64,000 nt of DNA from Typhlomys cinereus (taxonomy: Eukaryota > Chordata > Mammalia > Rodentia > Platacanthomyidae), in the NCBI GenBank assembly GCA_023101885.1, contig JALPQD010000005.1, positions 4,867,819-4,931,818 of the forward strand, written 5' to 3'. Shown here one piece after another: positions 34,111 through 46,293 of the stretch. How positions within the stretch are numbered: position 1 is the stretch's first letter; each line of letters opens with the position of its first letter. Below the pieces are notes generated by a model. That model had not been told where the DNA came from and ran no database searches. It saw only the letters and a program-made list of their open reading frames with translations. The translations under genes and the position numbers were made by a program.

Positions 34111-34614
34111 AGGTGGAGGATAATCAGGAATAAACCCCTATTTTTGTGTGGTTCAGCTAAGAGGACCAATCCCATATGCCTGTTATTTACCAGGAGAACT
34201 TCTCAGGGTCAGATTTAAAATAAAAGTCCATTACGGAATTTAGACAGTCCATCCCAGGGTGTAAAACGGAATTGTCTTTCGCCAGGATTAAATGGCACTT
34301 CCTGAATCCGTTTCTAGGAGAGCAAGTGCTCTTATCCTACCTCCACGGCTGGCAGACCCATTAAGCCTTTGGTGCCAGCCCGCCACGGCGTGAGGCTTTG
34401 AAAGGAAGAGACATGTCTGAAAACAAAACGTGGTGACGGGAACAGTGGCAATGGGAAGGAGTGAAAGGGAACAGAAGGAGTTCACACATGTAACAGACAC
34501 TAGCTCTAAATCCAATGTTAATGACAAGCTAGTGTGCTACAACCACGCTGTGTTCTAACACCATCGCAAGCACAACACTGTGGGCTGCCTCGTCCCTGTG
34601 TCTTTCTTAAGCAC
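34111..34614. other. Unassigned intronic sequence
   Basis: No exon or repeat recognised. Confidence 0.35.
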
Positions 34615-34865
34615 TGTAGGGCAGCATAGGTGAATGGTCACAATGTGCACACTCGGCCTGAGCTGTAGGGTTTGGATCTTGCCTCTGCCCCTTCCTCATC
34701 AAGCTTTGGGTCGACTCAATGTTCTTTCGTATGTCCCAGTTTCCTGATTTAAAACACGGGAATAAGAAAGGTGTCACTATGTCTAAGTATTAAAAATGGG
34801 TTTCTTGGCATTGAAGCCCGGGAAGATTAGTAAACCCTCTGGGAACTCAATCTAGAAATGTGGTG
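34615..34865 (+). mobile_element. MIR SINE
   Basis: GCAGCATAGGTGAATGGTCA, GTAGGGTTTGGATCTTGCCT CTGCCCCTTCC, and CAGTTTCCTGATTTAAAACA CGGGAATAA follow the full MIR order (A box, B box, core). Confidence 0.82.
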
Positions 34866-37559
34866 TGCATTCAGCCCCTAGCACATGCTTTGCACGAAAC
34901 AAGGCTCCAAAGTTTCAAGGAGAGCTGCAGGTTGCTTATTCCTGCTGTGTGTCTACAGCGCTGGCCAGCTTAACTGCACAGTCCCTCAACAAAAGCAACA
35001 GCTTCATACAGGAGCAGAAAGCTTTTATAGATCCCATTAGTTAAATATTCTATTTTCTAATTTTGAGAGATGCTAAAAACTATGCGGTGAGGCTGAGGAA
35101 GTAACCTCGTTGGTAATGTCTTGCAAACACCTGTGATACAGTGCTGCGAGGTAACAGGGAGGACTGCAGGAGCCCCGGAGCTTGTGGGCAGACAGCCTGG
35201 TCACAGGTCATTGACTGACCCTGTCCCAAGCAAAGGCCTGAAGCCCAACACTGAGCCCGTCCTCTGCTCTTCATGCATGTATCTCACGCATCACATGCAT
35301 CCACATGCACGTAAACAGCCCTCCAGCCAGCTATGAAATTGAATGGAGGGGGGGGCAGAGCCCAATCTTGGGCAAATGGAGAAAATGGCTTTCCCCACTT
35401 CATGGACTCACGTACAAAAGTGAAACGCGCATGCCTCACTGCCGACACCACAAAGTTCTTTGCTATGAGAGCTGCAGGATGTTGTTAGATGCACGAAAAC
35501 TCTAAACACAGAGGCATGAAGAGTGAAGGGAGTAGCACTGGCCATTCCAAGCTAGAAAATCCTTCCTTTTCTTTCTCCTTTCATCCTTCAAGAGACAGCA
35601 TCCAGTAATCTTTTCTTGCTCATTGCTTTAAACCCTTGCTTCAAAAATTTAAAGTTTCGAAAACATCCTTTAAAAAAAGACAACAGGACAGCTTATTTCC
35701 AGGATCAAGTTTCCTCCATCCCAGGAGATTTAAAACAGACGAAGGAGAAAACTGAAACAAACAAACAAACAAACAAACAAAAAAAGTCTAGCTGAGCATC
35801 CAGCGAAGTGTGTAGTTTTTTTTTTTTTTTTACGTGAAATGGGGGCCAGTGAGCAGACTCAGTGACCTCGGTTCAATCCCTGGAAGCTTGCATGGTGGAT
35901 GGAGAGAGATAACTTTGGAAAAAAATGAAATGAGAGCACATGTACTTTATTTGAATGCTTAGATGTAACTATGCAGGAGACAGCAAGTCCCACATGTCCC
36001 CAGATGCTGGTTTTCTTTGTTAAGCTCTCTCCTCGCTGCTTTCCAAGCAATGAAAGGCAAAGTCTATGCAATATCAGGGGCTTTACCCCGCCCAGGGCTC
36101 CCTCTCGAGTTCTTCCTCCAAGCTCAGGCTTCTCTGCTTGGGCTCCACCTGTCTGCCCCAGGCTGGCTCCTCATGACTCTCTGATCCTGCTGGGAGCCCC
36201 TGACAGCAACCCCAACCCCATCTGAATTTACTTTGGTTTTAGGAAACAGGCCTCAGGTCCAATTCCTTTCTCCTTCCCTTCTATATCCAGAACTGGGCCC
36301 TACTCTTGATTTCTGCTGCCTAGTGACCTGTTGCTGGGCCACACTGAGCCCCGCTTGGCTCCCCAAGGCTCCCCAAGGTTTCCTACCGGCTGCGCCCAGA
36401 CTTGCGCCCAGTCCCACCTCTATCATCCCCCACATTGCTGTGTGGGTGCTGCCAATGTGAGCTCTGACTGGCATGATTCATCTCCAGCAGTTTCTTGCTG
36501 TCTTTAACACAAGGTCCGAATTTGTTCCTAAAACACAGTGTGCGGCTGTTCTTCATCCCGCAGGTTCAAGACTCAGCTGCGCTACCTTCTCTGCGACGCA
36601 GGAGCTGCACGAATATGGCTCATGGCTCCAGCTAATGCAACAAGAATAAACGTGATGGATCAGAAATACGTGCTCAGGGGATAGCGCCTCTGTAGCCATG
36701 CATTATATCGTGGCCACGGCTCAGGTGCAACCAGTTTTATAATTCTAAAGAAGACTGAATTGTTCCAAATGCTTTCTTTGTCCAAATTAATGAGTTGTGG
36801 AACACATAAACAGGATTAGCAAAGCCTTGGCCAGGGTGAATTAATTCAATCCATGCTTACTGGAAATCAAAAGCTTTAGTATCAGCATTTCCAGATTAAA
36901 GAAACAAAGCAAAACAAAATAAAAGGACGAAAAGGAGGAAAAATGATCAATTAGGAGTTCAGAAAAAGAAGAGGGAGGGGAACAAGGCTAACTCAACAGG
37001 CAGCTGTAACCCAGGGGGGTCTGAGGGACATGCCTGGTCTTTGTAAACAGTGCCTCCCGTCGCTGGCAGAAGACAGCTTGCCTGTATTTCACAGGCTATG
37101 GAACAGACAAGCAATATTTATTTTGCTTACTATGAGAATCACTGATCATGTGTAGCACTTGGAGTTCCCATTACCCCAGAGCAAAAAGAATTTCCAGGTC
37201 CTGGAGGGTGGGGGTGGGGATTGCAGGAGTGTTTGACTCTTACATTCAGCTTGTCCATCCTTTCTCTACACACTGATTGGAGGGCTGGACAGAGAACAGA
37301 CCCAGGCCTGTGGCCTAATTGTAAGTATCAGGAAACCCATGAGAGCTCCACACATGCGCCGTGTCCTCCAGCACGAGTCTCATCTGTGGACAAAGCTCAC
37401 GTTCGATTTCTGCAGCCCATTTCTGTGCTTCTTTTCCTCGGAGTCCTGGGGGCAGAGCCCAAGGCCTGGTGCAGGTGCTGCAAGCATTGGATCACTGCAT
37501 CCTGGTCCCTGCATCCTATTTCGGAATTCACTGGGAATGTAAGAGGGAAGACAGAGGGT
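34866..37559. other. Mostly unique intronic sequence
   Basis: No exon recognised. Includes an (AAAC)n run at 35755-35785, a T-run at 35818-35831, and a weak SINE-like piece at 35840-35900 (GGCCAGTGAGCAGACTCAGT). Confidence 0.4.
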
Positions 37560-37665
37560 TTAACAGCCTCCATGAGAACCAGATGAATGAATTAACTTGG
37601 CCAAGGCCGTGTAGCTACTAAGAAACAGAGCAAGGACTTGAATCCATGTGTAACAGAAAAGCCCA
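37560..37665 (-). mobile_element. MIR fragment
   Basis: TTAACTTGGCCAAGGCCGTG TAGCTACTAAGAAACAGAGC and GACTTGAATCCATGTG match the MIR B-box and core region in reverse. Confidence 0.6.
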
Positions 37666-38202
37666 TGCTAGTTTTTTTTTTTAAACATTTGGTTCTTGTA
37701 TGATATTCTATTTCTAGGTTTCAAATGAGCGGCCAGGAAATTGGAAACTGGCTGGTGGAGACATTAACTACCTTAAAAACACATGTAGGTCTAAGAATTC
37801 TGCCGGTGATCCGTCTGTGAGTGCGATGAGGGTGGATTCGGCAAGTCTGTCTGTTGTCAGTGACGTCACAGGACAACGGGACTCCCCCAGGTTCAGGACA
37901 GAGCTGCAGGCGTGAAGAAGCAGCCAAGTGGCCGACGGAGGGGACAGAGTCCTGCACAATATGAAATGGCACATGCAAAAGGTGGGGAGCCGGGGGTTTC
38001 TGAGGACCAAAAGGATAGGGGCTTGGGGTATGGGGAGAAGGGAATGGACAGGGACCAGGGAAGCCCCAGGAGATAAAAGGCTGAAAAGAAAAAAAAAAAA
38101 CTGTCAAAGCAGAGACATCAAAGGGGAGCTAATAAAGAATGGGTGATCTATTTCATATCAAAATGATGACACATGACCGTCTTCTTCACCCTCTAAAGTT
38201 CC
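37666..38202. other. Unassigned intronic sequence
   Basis: No exon or repeat recognised. Confidence 0.35.
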
Positions 38203-38300
38203 AGCTGTGGTGGCAGAAGGCCTGTGACCCCAGCACTCAGGCTGAGAAGGAGGGTCACTGAACTCTGGGCCAGCCTAGGGTACTCAGAGAGACCCTGTTT
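38203..38300 (+). mobile_element. B1 SINE
   Basis: CCAGCTGTGGTGGCAGAAGG CCTGTGACCCCAGCACTC and GAGAGACCCTGTTTCAAAAA. Confidence 0.8.
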
Positions 38301-39482
38301 CAAAAAAAGTGAAGTAAACTAAAAACAAAACAAAACAAAAACCTGATGAAGAGTTAGAGGTGGGCTGGGGGCTGGGAACTTTTAAAAACTTGGAAATAAA
38401 CACGTTTGGAAAGTTTGGGGGGCCAGACAAGATTCCTCCTGCAGACCACGGTGCAGAGTCAGTACTGAGGGACACACCTGGATCCAGCGCTCTGCCCCGC
38501 GCGCCTGGCTACTTGGCTGGCAACGCTCCGAGCTAACGCAGTTGCTTCTCGAGGGGATCTGCTGGGCTCATGACCGCGTATCACACACCCCACATAAAGA
38601 CAGGGTCGTCTTTGCCTTGCAAGCAGTGTTTTGTTTTTCTGCCGATTGAAGGCTAGGCTTAGTCTTCCTTTCCCCCTCACTCCAGTGCTGCTGCACAAAG
38701 AATTCTCTGATGGTGCAGCCGGCAGTGTGAGGGAAAGCAACGATGTGGGGAGTGACATTTACTAGCCCCAGACACTGAAACCGGAGTGTTCCAGTTCCCC
38801 GAGATTAAATGTCAGGCTCTCAATGTTTGCTCGAGAATCAACTATGGAAGTTTTAAAAATTTAGGGTTCAGTTTTATATTGCAAACTGCACTTAAGACAT
38901 ATAAAAGAAAGCCCGTGTTAAAGCAAGGAACCAATAGAAACAGGCAGGAAAGGAATATATATCTGCACAGCACCGCAGGACAGCTCGGGGATTGGTGCAG
39001 GCTGCCACGAGCCCTACAGGGAAGAGAGAGGTGTAAGGTGAAATCAAAACCACAGATGTTTCGAGGCCTAGAAGCTTCCCGAGTGGTCATGGACTTTAAA
39101 GGCACACGTTTCAATTCTTTCTAAACACTGTTTTAGTATGAATGCCTTTAATGCATCCAAAAGAGCTCAAGAGAAAAAGGGGTTACTTTTTCTTTTAAGT
39201 ATATTTTTCTATAAAATCTGGGGAGATTTCAACACCTCGGAAGAGCTGCATTTAATCCTCCTGTCCCCAGGTAACAAGACATGGGCTTTAAGAGACCAGG
39301 ACTGACTGAATCTTGAGGGATCTCGACTCCGGCGATTGACTCGAAATCTCAGTAACTGACATCTGGTTAAGAAACTCACAGTCTAACAGAGAGCACAAGT
39401 GGAGGAAACAATCAAGAAAATGCCAGGCAAGGATACAAAGAGATTCGAGTTTGGGAAGACCTTGCAGAGAACAGACACTGGG

Positions 39483-39485
<3 letters not shown>
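38301..39485. other. Unassigned intronic sequence
   Basis: An (AAAAC)n run lies at 38317-38341. The 112-codon plus frame at 38786-39124 has no recognised homology. Confidence 0.35.

Positions 39486-39532
<47 letters not shown>
39486..39532. repeat. (TC)n microsatellite
   Basis: About 23 uninterrupted TC units. Confidence 0.95.
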
Positions 39533-39536
<4 letters not shown>

Positions 39537-40487
39537 TACTTAGTGCAGGGGTGACTCACAAGGACATGGATGACTGGAAGGCAGCTGCGTTACTGTCAAG
39601 GCCGCCCCAGTGTTCGGGGCGCCTCATGAAAGCGACGGTGTCTCTGGAGCTGCCTGTGGCATCTTGCAGGCAGCCTGGCCGGCTGAACTGAGTGGCGCCT
39701 CTCCCAGCAATTGCTGTTGCTTGTTATAAGCTTGGCCAGGGCCTTTGGGAATCTTGTGAGCTAGGAGGAGTCTTGACACACAAGGAGGCAACGGTAATGG
39801 TGGGCACAGGAAGTGTGTGCACCTGAGTTCCAAGGGCTTATCATGTCTGTGGAATGTCCAGAGTTCAGGGCCAGAAGGTCTGCAAACGGGGCTGTCAGGA
39901 CCACCCAGGTGCAGATGAACTGGGAGGCAAAGGCAGAGAAACAGAGGAGGCCAGAGCCAGTCACCAAGGCTTCTAAACCAGAAAGGAAACGGTCCGGTGA
40001 CTCACTGGACACGGTGGTAGGGGCGATGAAATTGCAGGTGCTTAAGAACAAGAATGAGGAAGACAAATGGATTGGGAGTAGGGATGGTTTCACCTGCTCA
40101 CTCTCTCTCTTGCTATCTCTACTGTCACAAATATGAGCACCTCTGCCACCAAGTATTGACGAACGGAAAGAACAACAGTGGACCTGCTCTCTTGGATTCA
40201 TGCAGTACAGGGTGATACGCAGAACGTAGCAACCTATCTGCTTGTTCAGTGGCTGCCGTGAGCGCCCTGAACTTGGGGGAGAGGAGGCAAGGACAAGGAC
40301 ATTCTATGACATCTGGACATGCAAGCGGCTCACTACTGCTAGAAGCCCACATTCCGCAGTGCTTGGGACTACGATGAGGAAGCAACGTCCTACGTCCCTG
40401 TTCACTTGCAAATGTCTCAGTGGACATCCAGGTGGGCTCTCCGTGATAAAGATCCATGTACGATGATCTGAGCTTAATGCCTAATTC
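39533..40487. other. Unassigned intronic sequence
   Basis: Overlapping 107- to 146-codon frames on opposite strands at 39761-40201 lack known motifs; no exon supported. Confidence 0.35.
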
Positions 40488-40757
40488 TGGGCTGGGGAGA
40501 TGGCTCAGGAATTAAAGGCTTTACCTCAAAAGCAAAAGGACCCAAGTTCAGATTCCCAGATGCCATGTAAAAATGCCAGGTGGAAACGGCAGTAGCCGGT
40601 AGGCCCTGGAACACAGAGCTTGGGAACCTCAGAACAAAGCAGTAAGGAAGTAGAGCAATCCAGGATGATTCTCAATGTCACCCTTAAGCCTCCACAGGCA
40701 CACACGCTCATGTGCCCTCTTCCACACACTTCTGACATATAGAAAGACAAGAAAATT
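40488..40757 (+). mobile_element. B2-like SINE (older subfamily)
   Basis: GGGCTGGGGAGATGGCTCAG GAATTAAAGG head, AGTTCAGATTCCCAGATGCC, CAATCCAGGATGATTCTCAA TG, CCTCCACAGGCACACACGC. Diverged, without a long (CA)n. Confidence 0.88.
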
Positions 40758-42519
40758 GGCATGTTTTACATATACATTGAATTGGCGCACACAGATCTTT
40801 CATAGAAACTGAGAGAAGATTACATTTTGTTTTGTTTGGAACATTATCATGAACTGTCACTAAATACAATTCCATTATCGGCAACAAAGCTCCTCTCAGT
40901 TTTTGAGTACCGGTGCTGTGGATCAGAATCAGTGGTTCTATATTCGGACCCAAACTACTTGACTGTCTCTTGTTCATGCCTGGGAATTTACACACTGCAA
41001 AACATGTATTTTGATAACAAATTCCCTTTTTCCTTTTTGTTATAATCACAACACACATTGCGGTTTTGGAAAATATGCCAGGGCAGGATATACTGGCTAT
41101 GAATTTTATTTCAGAATAAGAAAAAGTGAGCTATAAAAATGTTAGATTAGGATATATTAGCTTGGAAAGATTTGAGGACCACTAAGTGAGAGTTAGGTAT
41201 ATGCAAGCAGATCCATGAGAAGGCAAATCAATGGAAGCACTTCAGAAGTCAAGAGTACAAAGTGAAAGTTACTAAATCTTTAACAGTTAGCAAAGAAGAA
41301 AGGTTATTCACCCTGGGGCATCCTGGAAGCCCAGGGAGGAAGCACCTGAGCAAGGGCTGACTTCTGACTCTGTCGGAAGACCCCAGAAGCTGCTGCTGGC
41401 AGTTTCCTTGATGCCTGCTCATCTGGGCACAGCTTTGACGTCCCTCGAGGCCTCTGCGATGCCCTTGCTGCAGTTGCCCTGCCAAGGCCCTTGTTCTGGA
41501 AGCTCCAACAGGCACAGCATGAATCCCTACCTTCGGGGAATCCCCAAACTCTGGCTGCAATACGCTCTGGTTGATCTTCAGGCTAAACCTCCTTACTTCC
41601 TCTCATGACTCGGTTTCATATTCCTTCACCATCTGCCCTCTGAACAGGCTCCAATTTGTCAATGGTCCTTTAAAAGTGTGCTGCCCAGAACCAAATGTGG
41701 TTTCCAGAGCAGAAACATATAGCTGTATTTTCAAATATTCCTCAAAAAGGAAAAATGTTCTGCACAGGATGGAGGAGGAGGGAAGGGAGGGGCTGACCTA
41801 ACGGTCATTGAATCTCAGTATTGAAAAACTTCCTTTTGTCTAAGCAAATTCCATTTTAATTTTTAATACTTAAGTAGACTGCTGATTTCAAACAATTTTT
41901 CCTGGCTTTAGTTTTGAGGATTAAATTTAAAAAATATGTCGGGCCAACAAATACTAACAATTATTTTTATTCACTGATAATATCTGCCAGCCAGTATCCT
42001 GGGTCATTTGTTGTTGGAAGCATTTTTCTCCTAACGGGTTCTGCCCAGGCCCGAGTCAGTCACCAAGACAGGCGGGGAGGGACGCCGCCCTTTCCAGGGA
42101 CCAAGTCTACGAAGCAGAACTAGTCTTCTGTCTTAACCCCGAATCTGGAACGTCTGGAAAAGCTTTGAAATCTCGTGTCCCTCAGACATCATCTTTAGCA
42201 CCCAAACACACAATTTTGTTAGCCCATTTTGGTCGGAGACGAATCCTGCAGAATCCGACTACCTCTTGCCAACATGTTGACCAAACAGTCCTACAGCAGT
42301 ATCTGCTAATCTCCTCATTCTCCAAGCAGGAGCTACGCCATGCTAATGGCAACCAACTGTCTAAATCTATAGAAATCACTGCATACCCTTGCACTAAGGA
42401 CGCCACGCTGCACGATACTTGTCTATCTTGAGTGCAAGGACCTCATCAAGCAGGGTGAGCTGCCCAGGGAAGTCTAAGCACTTTGGGACACACACTAGCT
42501 CCCAAGCTCCAGCATGCTT
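40758..42519. other. Mostly unique intronic sequence
   Basis: No exon or confident repeat recognised. Confidence 0.4.
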
Positions 42520-42655
42520 TTGCTCAACAAGGTAAATGACAAGAGAACAGGCACAGTTCTGTGTTTTGTTGTCTGACGTATTCCTTATTCTTAGAATAGT
42601 GCCCAGCACAATAACAGCACTCAACAGACATTTGCTAGATGATGGGTTGAGATGA
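42520..42655 (+). mobile_element. MIR 3' end
   Basis: TTAGAATAGTGCCCAGCACA ATAACAGCACTCAACAGACA TTTGCTAGATGA closely follows the conserved MIR 3' end (AACAGTGCCTGGCACA ... CTCAATAAATGTTTG). Confidence 0.6.
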
Positions 42656-43234
42656 CTTGATATGGTAGACATTGATTGCTATTTTGCTTCTTAACTCCAG
42701 ACTGTTTTGAGAATCACCTCTTCCACATTCAGTTTTATTCTTTGGAGCTGGTGAGAGGACAGAACAGCCTGACAAATGGCGTTAGGAGTCTAGGGGTTCA
42801 TGAATATGCAGTTCCCCAACCTAGAGTAAGCGAGTATCTGTACATCTTCCTACTTCTGGAAAACTGGAAACTCCCAAAGCGTTGGAGTGTTGGTGGGACA
42901 ATCTGCAGGTAGCCATTCAGAGGCAGATGTTATGTGAGCATCCATTACAAAATCCAAGCTGACAGGATATGATGGGTGAATGACCCTGGGCTTCTACTAG
43001 GGACTTCATAACTCGCCAATACCTATCAGAAGCTGCGCTATCCAAATAAATTTGAATAAGCTTGAAAAATTATGATAGGTAAAATGCAGTTTTTATAAAA
43101 GTAATAGTATGATACTATTGAAAGAGTCTTAGAAAAACTTCATCTGTGGAAAATAGGAAAAATGCCTTTTATAGTCAGATGAAATTATCTAGTAAACGAA
43201 GAGCAACAGAACTATGGCTGTGTAAAGACTTTTA
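42656..43234. other. Unassigned intronic sequence
   Basis: No exon or repeat recognised; AT-rich. Confidence 0.35.
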
Positions 43235-43264
43235 GACATTGCAGATATATATATATATATATAT
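43235..43264. repeat. (AT)n microsatellite
   Basis: About 12 AT units. Confidence 0.85.
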
Positions 43265-43289
43265 AAAACTCAAAATTGAATTTTAATCT

Positions 43290-44098
43290 TACATATATAT
43301 ACTCTACTGACCTTGAGCACATTCATGATGCTGCACTATCCATTTCCAGAATGCTCTATCATTCCAAATAGCTACCCTACCCATTAAACAGTAACTCCCA
43401 TTCTTGCCTTTTCCTGGCCCCTTGGAATCTCCTTCTGCTTCACTTTCTGCTTCAATAATCTGTTTCCTGTGAGTTACATCAATTATGTGGAAATATAGAC
43501 TATTTTCCCGTTTATGTCTATTCTATTACATTTAGCATAAAATTTTTAGTTCATCAATAGTATCAAAAGTTCATTTTTAAGGCTGAACAATATCTATTAT
43601 ACTACATTTTGCTTAGTTATTCGCCTGCTGCTGGACATATAAGCAACTGTGAATAATGGTGCCATGAGTACTGACGTGCGAGATCTGCTTACAACCTTTC
43701 CTTTCTTTTCTTTTCTTTTTTTTTTTTTTTTATAAGAGGATTAAGGTAGAGTTTATTAGAGAAGAGAAAGGTTGGAACTTACAGACTCCAGACGTGGAGT
43801 GTCACGAGGGGCTAGGGCGCCCCCATGAGAAGCAAAGCAGGCAGCTGGAAAAGGACTTATGGCACCTTGAGCACCATGAGGGGCTAGGGCGCCAAAGATG
43901 GCTGCCAGGGCCAGGCATATTTATACACCTAGACAAGCCGGGGAAACTGGCTTTTTCCCATTGGTTAATACCCACTTGGGGCCCACCCAGTTGTTCCTGG
44001 GCCCAGGAGGGCTGGAGAGCTCACAACCCTTCCTTTCTTTTGATGAATAACCTAGAAATAAAATTGCCTGGCTCGTAGTGTCATTCTGTTTAGTTTTT
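43290..44098 (-). mobile_element. Old L1 fragment, split by a retroposon
   Basis: CATTTTTAAGGCTGAACAAT ATCTATTATACTACATTTTG CTTAGTTATTCG, CAACTGTGAATAATGGTGCC ATGAGTA and (after the insert) CCTAGAAATAAAATTGCCTG G correspond in order to the old L1 segment TTTAAGGCTGAATAATATTC ... CCAGAAGTGGAATTGCTGG. The insertion at 43710-44022 separates the two halves. Confidence 0.75.
43710..44022 (-). mobile_element. LTR-like poly(A) retroposon
   Basis: Reading minus: ACCAATGGGAAAAAGCC, a GTATAAATAT TATA-like box, GCCATCTTTGGCGCCCTAG, a second copy of the CTAGCCCCTC motif (43803-43821 versus 43873-43892), then CTCTAATAAACTCTACCTTA and a long poly(A). The 19-bp flanks ACAACCTTTCCTTTCTTTT (43691-43709) and 44023-44041 differ at one base. 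CCAAT, TATA and AATAAA in LTR order with a poly(A) tail and long duplication suggest an LTR-derived RNA moved by LINE machinery. The family is unrecognised. Confidence 0.7.
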
Positions 44099-44099
44099 A

Positions 44100-44514
44100 G
44101 AGAAACTGGAAATTAGTTTTATGTATCAACTTGACAAGTGAGAACTGCACTTTTAGGCCTACTTATGAAGAATTATTTCTTTATTTAGGGCAACCTTCTG
44201 AGTGAGCCTGCAGGAGATTATCTAGTGGATGTGGGGAGAGTTAGCCATACTGGAGGGGGGCCCATTCTCTGGGCAGGTAGGTAAGATGGAAAGACCTGGT
44301 TCAGTACGTGGCAGGTGGGCACACTACCAGGTCTGCCTCTTTTTCGGCTTTTTCTGTAGACATGGAATGGCTACTTCTCTTGGCTATAGATGCTGGAATA
44401 CCTCTCCTGGCATAACAGGCTGCAACCTAGGACTATGAGCATGAGTAAGCTCCTTGCTCCCCTATATTGTTTGGGTTATGTACTTATTGTAGCAACTGAG
44501 GAGTAGCTACAACA
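44100..44514 (+). mobile_element. MaLR 5' LTR
   Basis: TATGTATCAACTTGACAAGT near the start, GCCTGCAGGAGATTATCTAG, GGGCAGGTAGGTAAGATGGA, AAGCTCCTTGCTCCCCTATA, and the end AGTAGCTACAACA. The following sequence is MaLR internal, which fixes this as the 5' LTR. Start approximate. Confidence 0.75.
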
Positions 44515-45211
44515 AATTCCGTACCAGAGAAGTGGGGGGATTGCTATGAACTAAGAATTTGGGGACCGTGTGGCTTTTGAACTATTTTGTTAGACAAATA
44601 TGAAAGTGTGTGTTTGACCTTTGAAACTTAGGCTAGGAGAGCCATTAAGCAGAGCACTGTTTGGAGAATAGTAATATGGAGAGAGCTGGGATGTTAAGGC
44701 TCAGCTCAAGACACTTTGCAGAACAAGGAATTCAGTGAAGCCGAACTTAAAGATAACTGACTGATTTGTTTGATGCTGGAGAGCAGTCTTTTTCAGGCTT
44801 GAAGTTTCAGATAAGAATTCAGACAGCAGAGCTGCTGTAGCTTTGAGAGAAATTAATGTCATTAAAAAACAATCCTGCTCTTTGTAGAGACGCAGTGGGG
44901 GAACTGTTCTGAGGCAGAGCCCGCCCCACAGAGGAACCCAAGCTTATTCAGTGGAAGAGAGCCGGAGCTCATACAAAACAGCTGCACAGAAAAGTGTTTC
45001 CCGGGCTCGAGAGATGGCTCAGGGGTTAAGATTCTGTCTTGAGAGAGGAAGGTACTGAGTTTGGATCCCAGGCCCGACTAAAAAATGCCCGATGGAAATG
45101 GTGACGGTCTGCACTTCTGGCTCTGGTGGGCAGAGCCTGGGAAACCCCAGAGCAAAGCAAAAAAGGAGGCATAAGTGATCCAGGTTGATTCCCGAAGTCA
45201 CTCTTGGGTCT

Positions 45212-45243
<32 letters not shown>

Positions 45244-45720
45244 ATAAAGAAATAAAATAAGAAATTTTAGAAAAGAAAAAGAAAGTGCTTCTCCAGGGTC
45301 AGAACACACGGATGAATTTCCAGCTCGCGGCAGAACCGGGCAGCACTGTCCTGAAGGTACTGGTCTTGATTGCAAGATTGAGGGTGCCATGAGAAGGCCC
45401 CAAGAGGCCACTGAAAGTGAAGCTCCGGCTGGCCGAGAAACCCCAGAACGCTGGAGATCCTGAACTGGAGCATGCGCTGGAGGGCTGCGGCGGGGCTGGC
45501 CCAGGGAGAAACTGCGCTGTGAAGCAAAGCGGGGGCGCACGAGCTGCCCCACTGTTGTTCACTTAAGCGTTGGAACTGACCTATGAAGGACTACGAGAAA
45601 TTTTAACATTGGAATAGAAGAACTTCTAGAATGGCAATAAATGTATTTTCTATAGAAAGCGACCATGGGAATGAGGAACAGAAGGTTATGGCTATGGTTT
45701 AAAAGCAATCGGGGTGTGTC
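44515..45720 (+). mobile_element. MaLR internal region (non-coding remnant)
   Basis: AATTCCGTACCAGAGAAGTG GGGGGATTGCTATGA, TTTGAACTATTTTGTTAGAC, then after a SINE GTGCTTCTCCAGGGTCAGAA CAC, GGCAGAACCGGGCAGCACTG TCC, GGGCTGCGGCGGGGCTGGCC CAGGGAGAA. These are the well-conserved landmarks of mammalian MaLR internal sequence, in the expected order. There is no coding frame, and the 3' LTR seems absent or reduced to GGTGTGTCAGTTAG. Confidence 0.82.
45001..45285 (+). mobile_element. B2-like SINE nested in MaLR
   Basis: GGGCTCGAGAGATGGCTCAG GGGTTAAG head, GGGCAGAGCCTGGGAAACCC, GATTCCCGAAGTCACTCTTG GG, (CA)n, A-rich end. The MaLR sequence resumes at GTGCTTCTCCAGGGTC, and the flanks AGAAAAGTGTTTC / AGAAAGTGCTTC form a diverged duplication. 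Confidence 0.92.
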
Positions 45721-45853
45721 AGTTAGCAGGGAGGGAGTGTGGCTGCCAGAAGCTGGGAACTTAGATCCCTAAAGAATTCCAAGCATACAGGGATTCGCCA
45801 CTATTTTTGAAACTTTTTTGGTGAAAGTTTACAATTATTTCAAAGTAAAAAGA
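45721..45853. other. Spacer
   Basis: Short sequence between the MaLR and the next SINE; nothing recognised. Confidence 0.4.
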
Positions 45854-45869
45854 CTAAAAAATAGTTTCT

Positions 45870-46178
45870 TTTATTATTAGTATTTATTCAATTGTGCGTG
45901 TGTGTGCGTGCGCATGCGTGTGTTTGTGTGTGTGTGTGTATGTATGTGTGTGTATGTATGTGTGTGTAGAACCACAGAAGAATTCAGGAACCACCATGGA
46001 CGCCTCCACCTCCTCCTTGTTTACTCTGCCCCGGGATTCACAGGCTCCGCCCCACCAAGACCAGAAACGCAGGCCGCCCCCGCTTCCGCCTGGCGTCTAT
46101 ACGTGGGATCTGGGATCCGAACTCAGGACCTTCCACCTGCAAGGCAGAGGCTTAACCCCTGAGCCACCTCTCCAGCCC
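45870..46178 (-). mobile_element. B2-like SINE (younger subfamily)
   Basis: Complete ~309-bp copy in reverse. The T-rich tail and GT-rich tract are at the left, then AACCACAGAAGAATTCAGGA ACCACCATGGA, GATTCACAGGCTCCGCCCC, and head ACCCCTGAGCCACCTCTCCA G. The perfect 16-bp duplication CTAAAAAATAGTTTCT is at 45854-45869 and 46179-46194. Confidence 0.97.
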
Positions 46179-46227
46179 CTAAAAAATAGTTTCTAGGCTT
46201 TAATGGACACCATAAATTATTTTAAAA

Positions 46228-46255
46228 ATATTTTAATGACTTACTTGGAGAGGGA

Positions 46256-46293
<38 letters not shown>

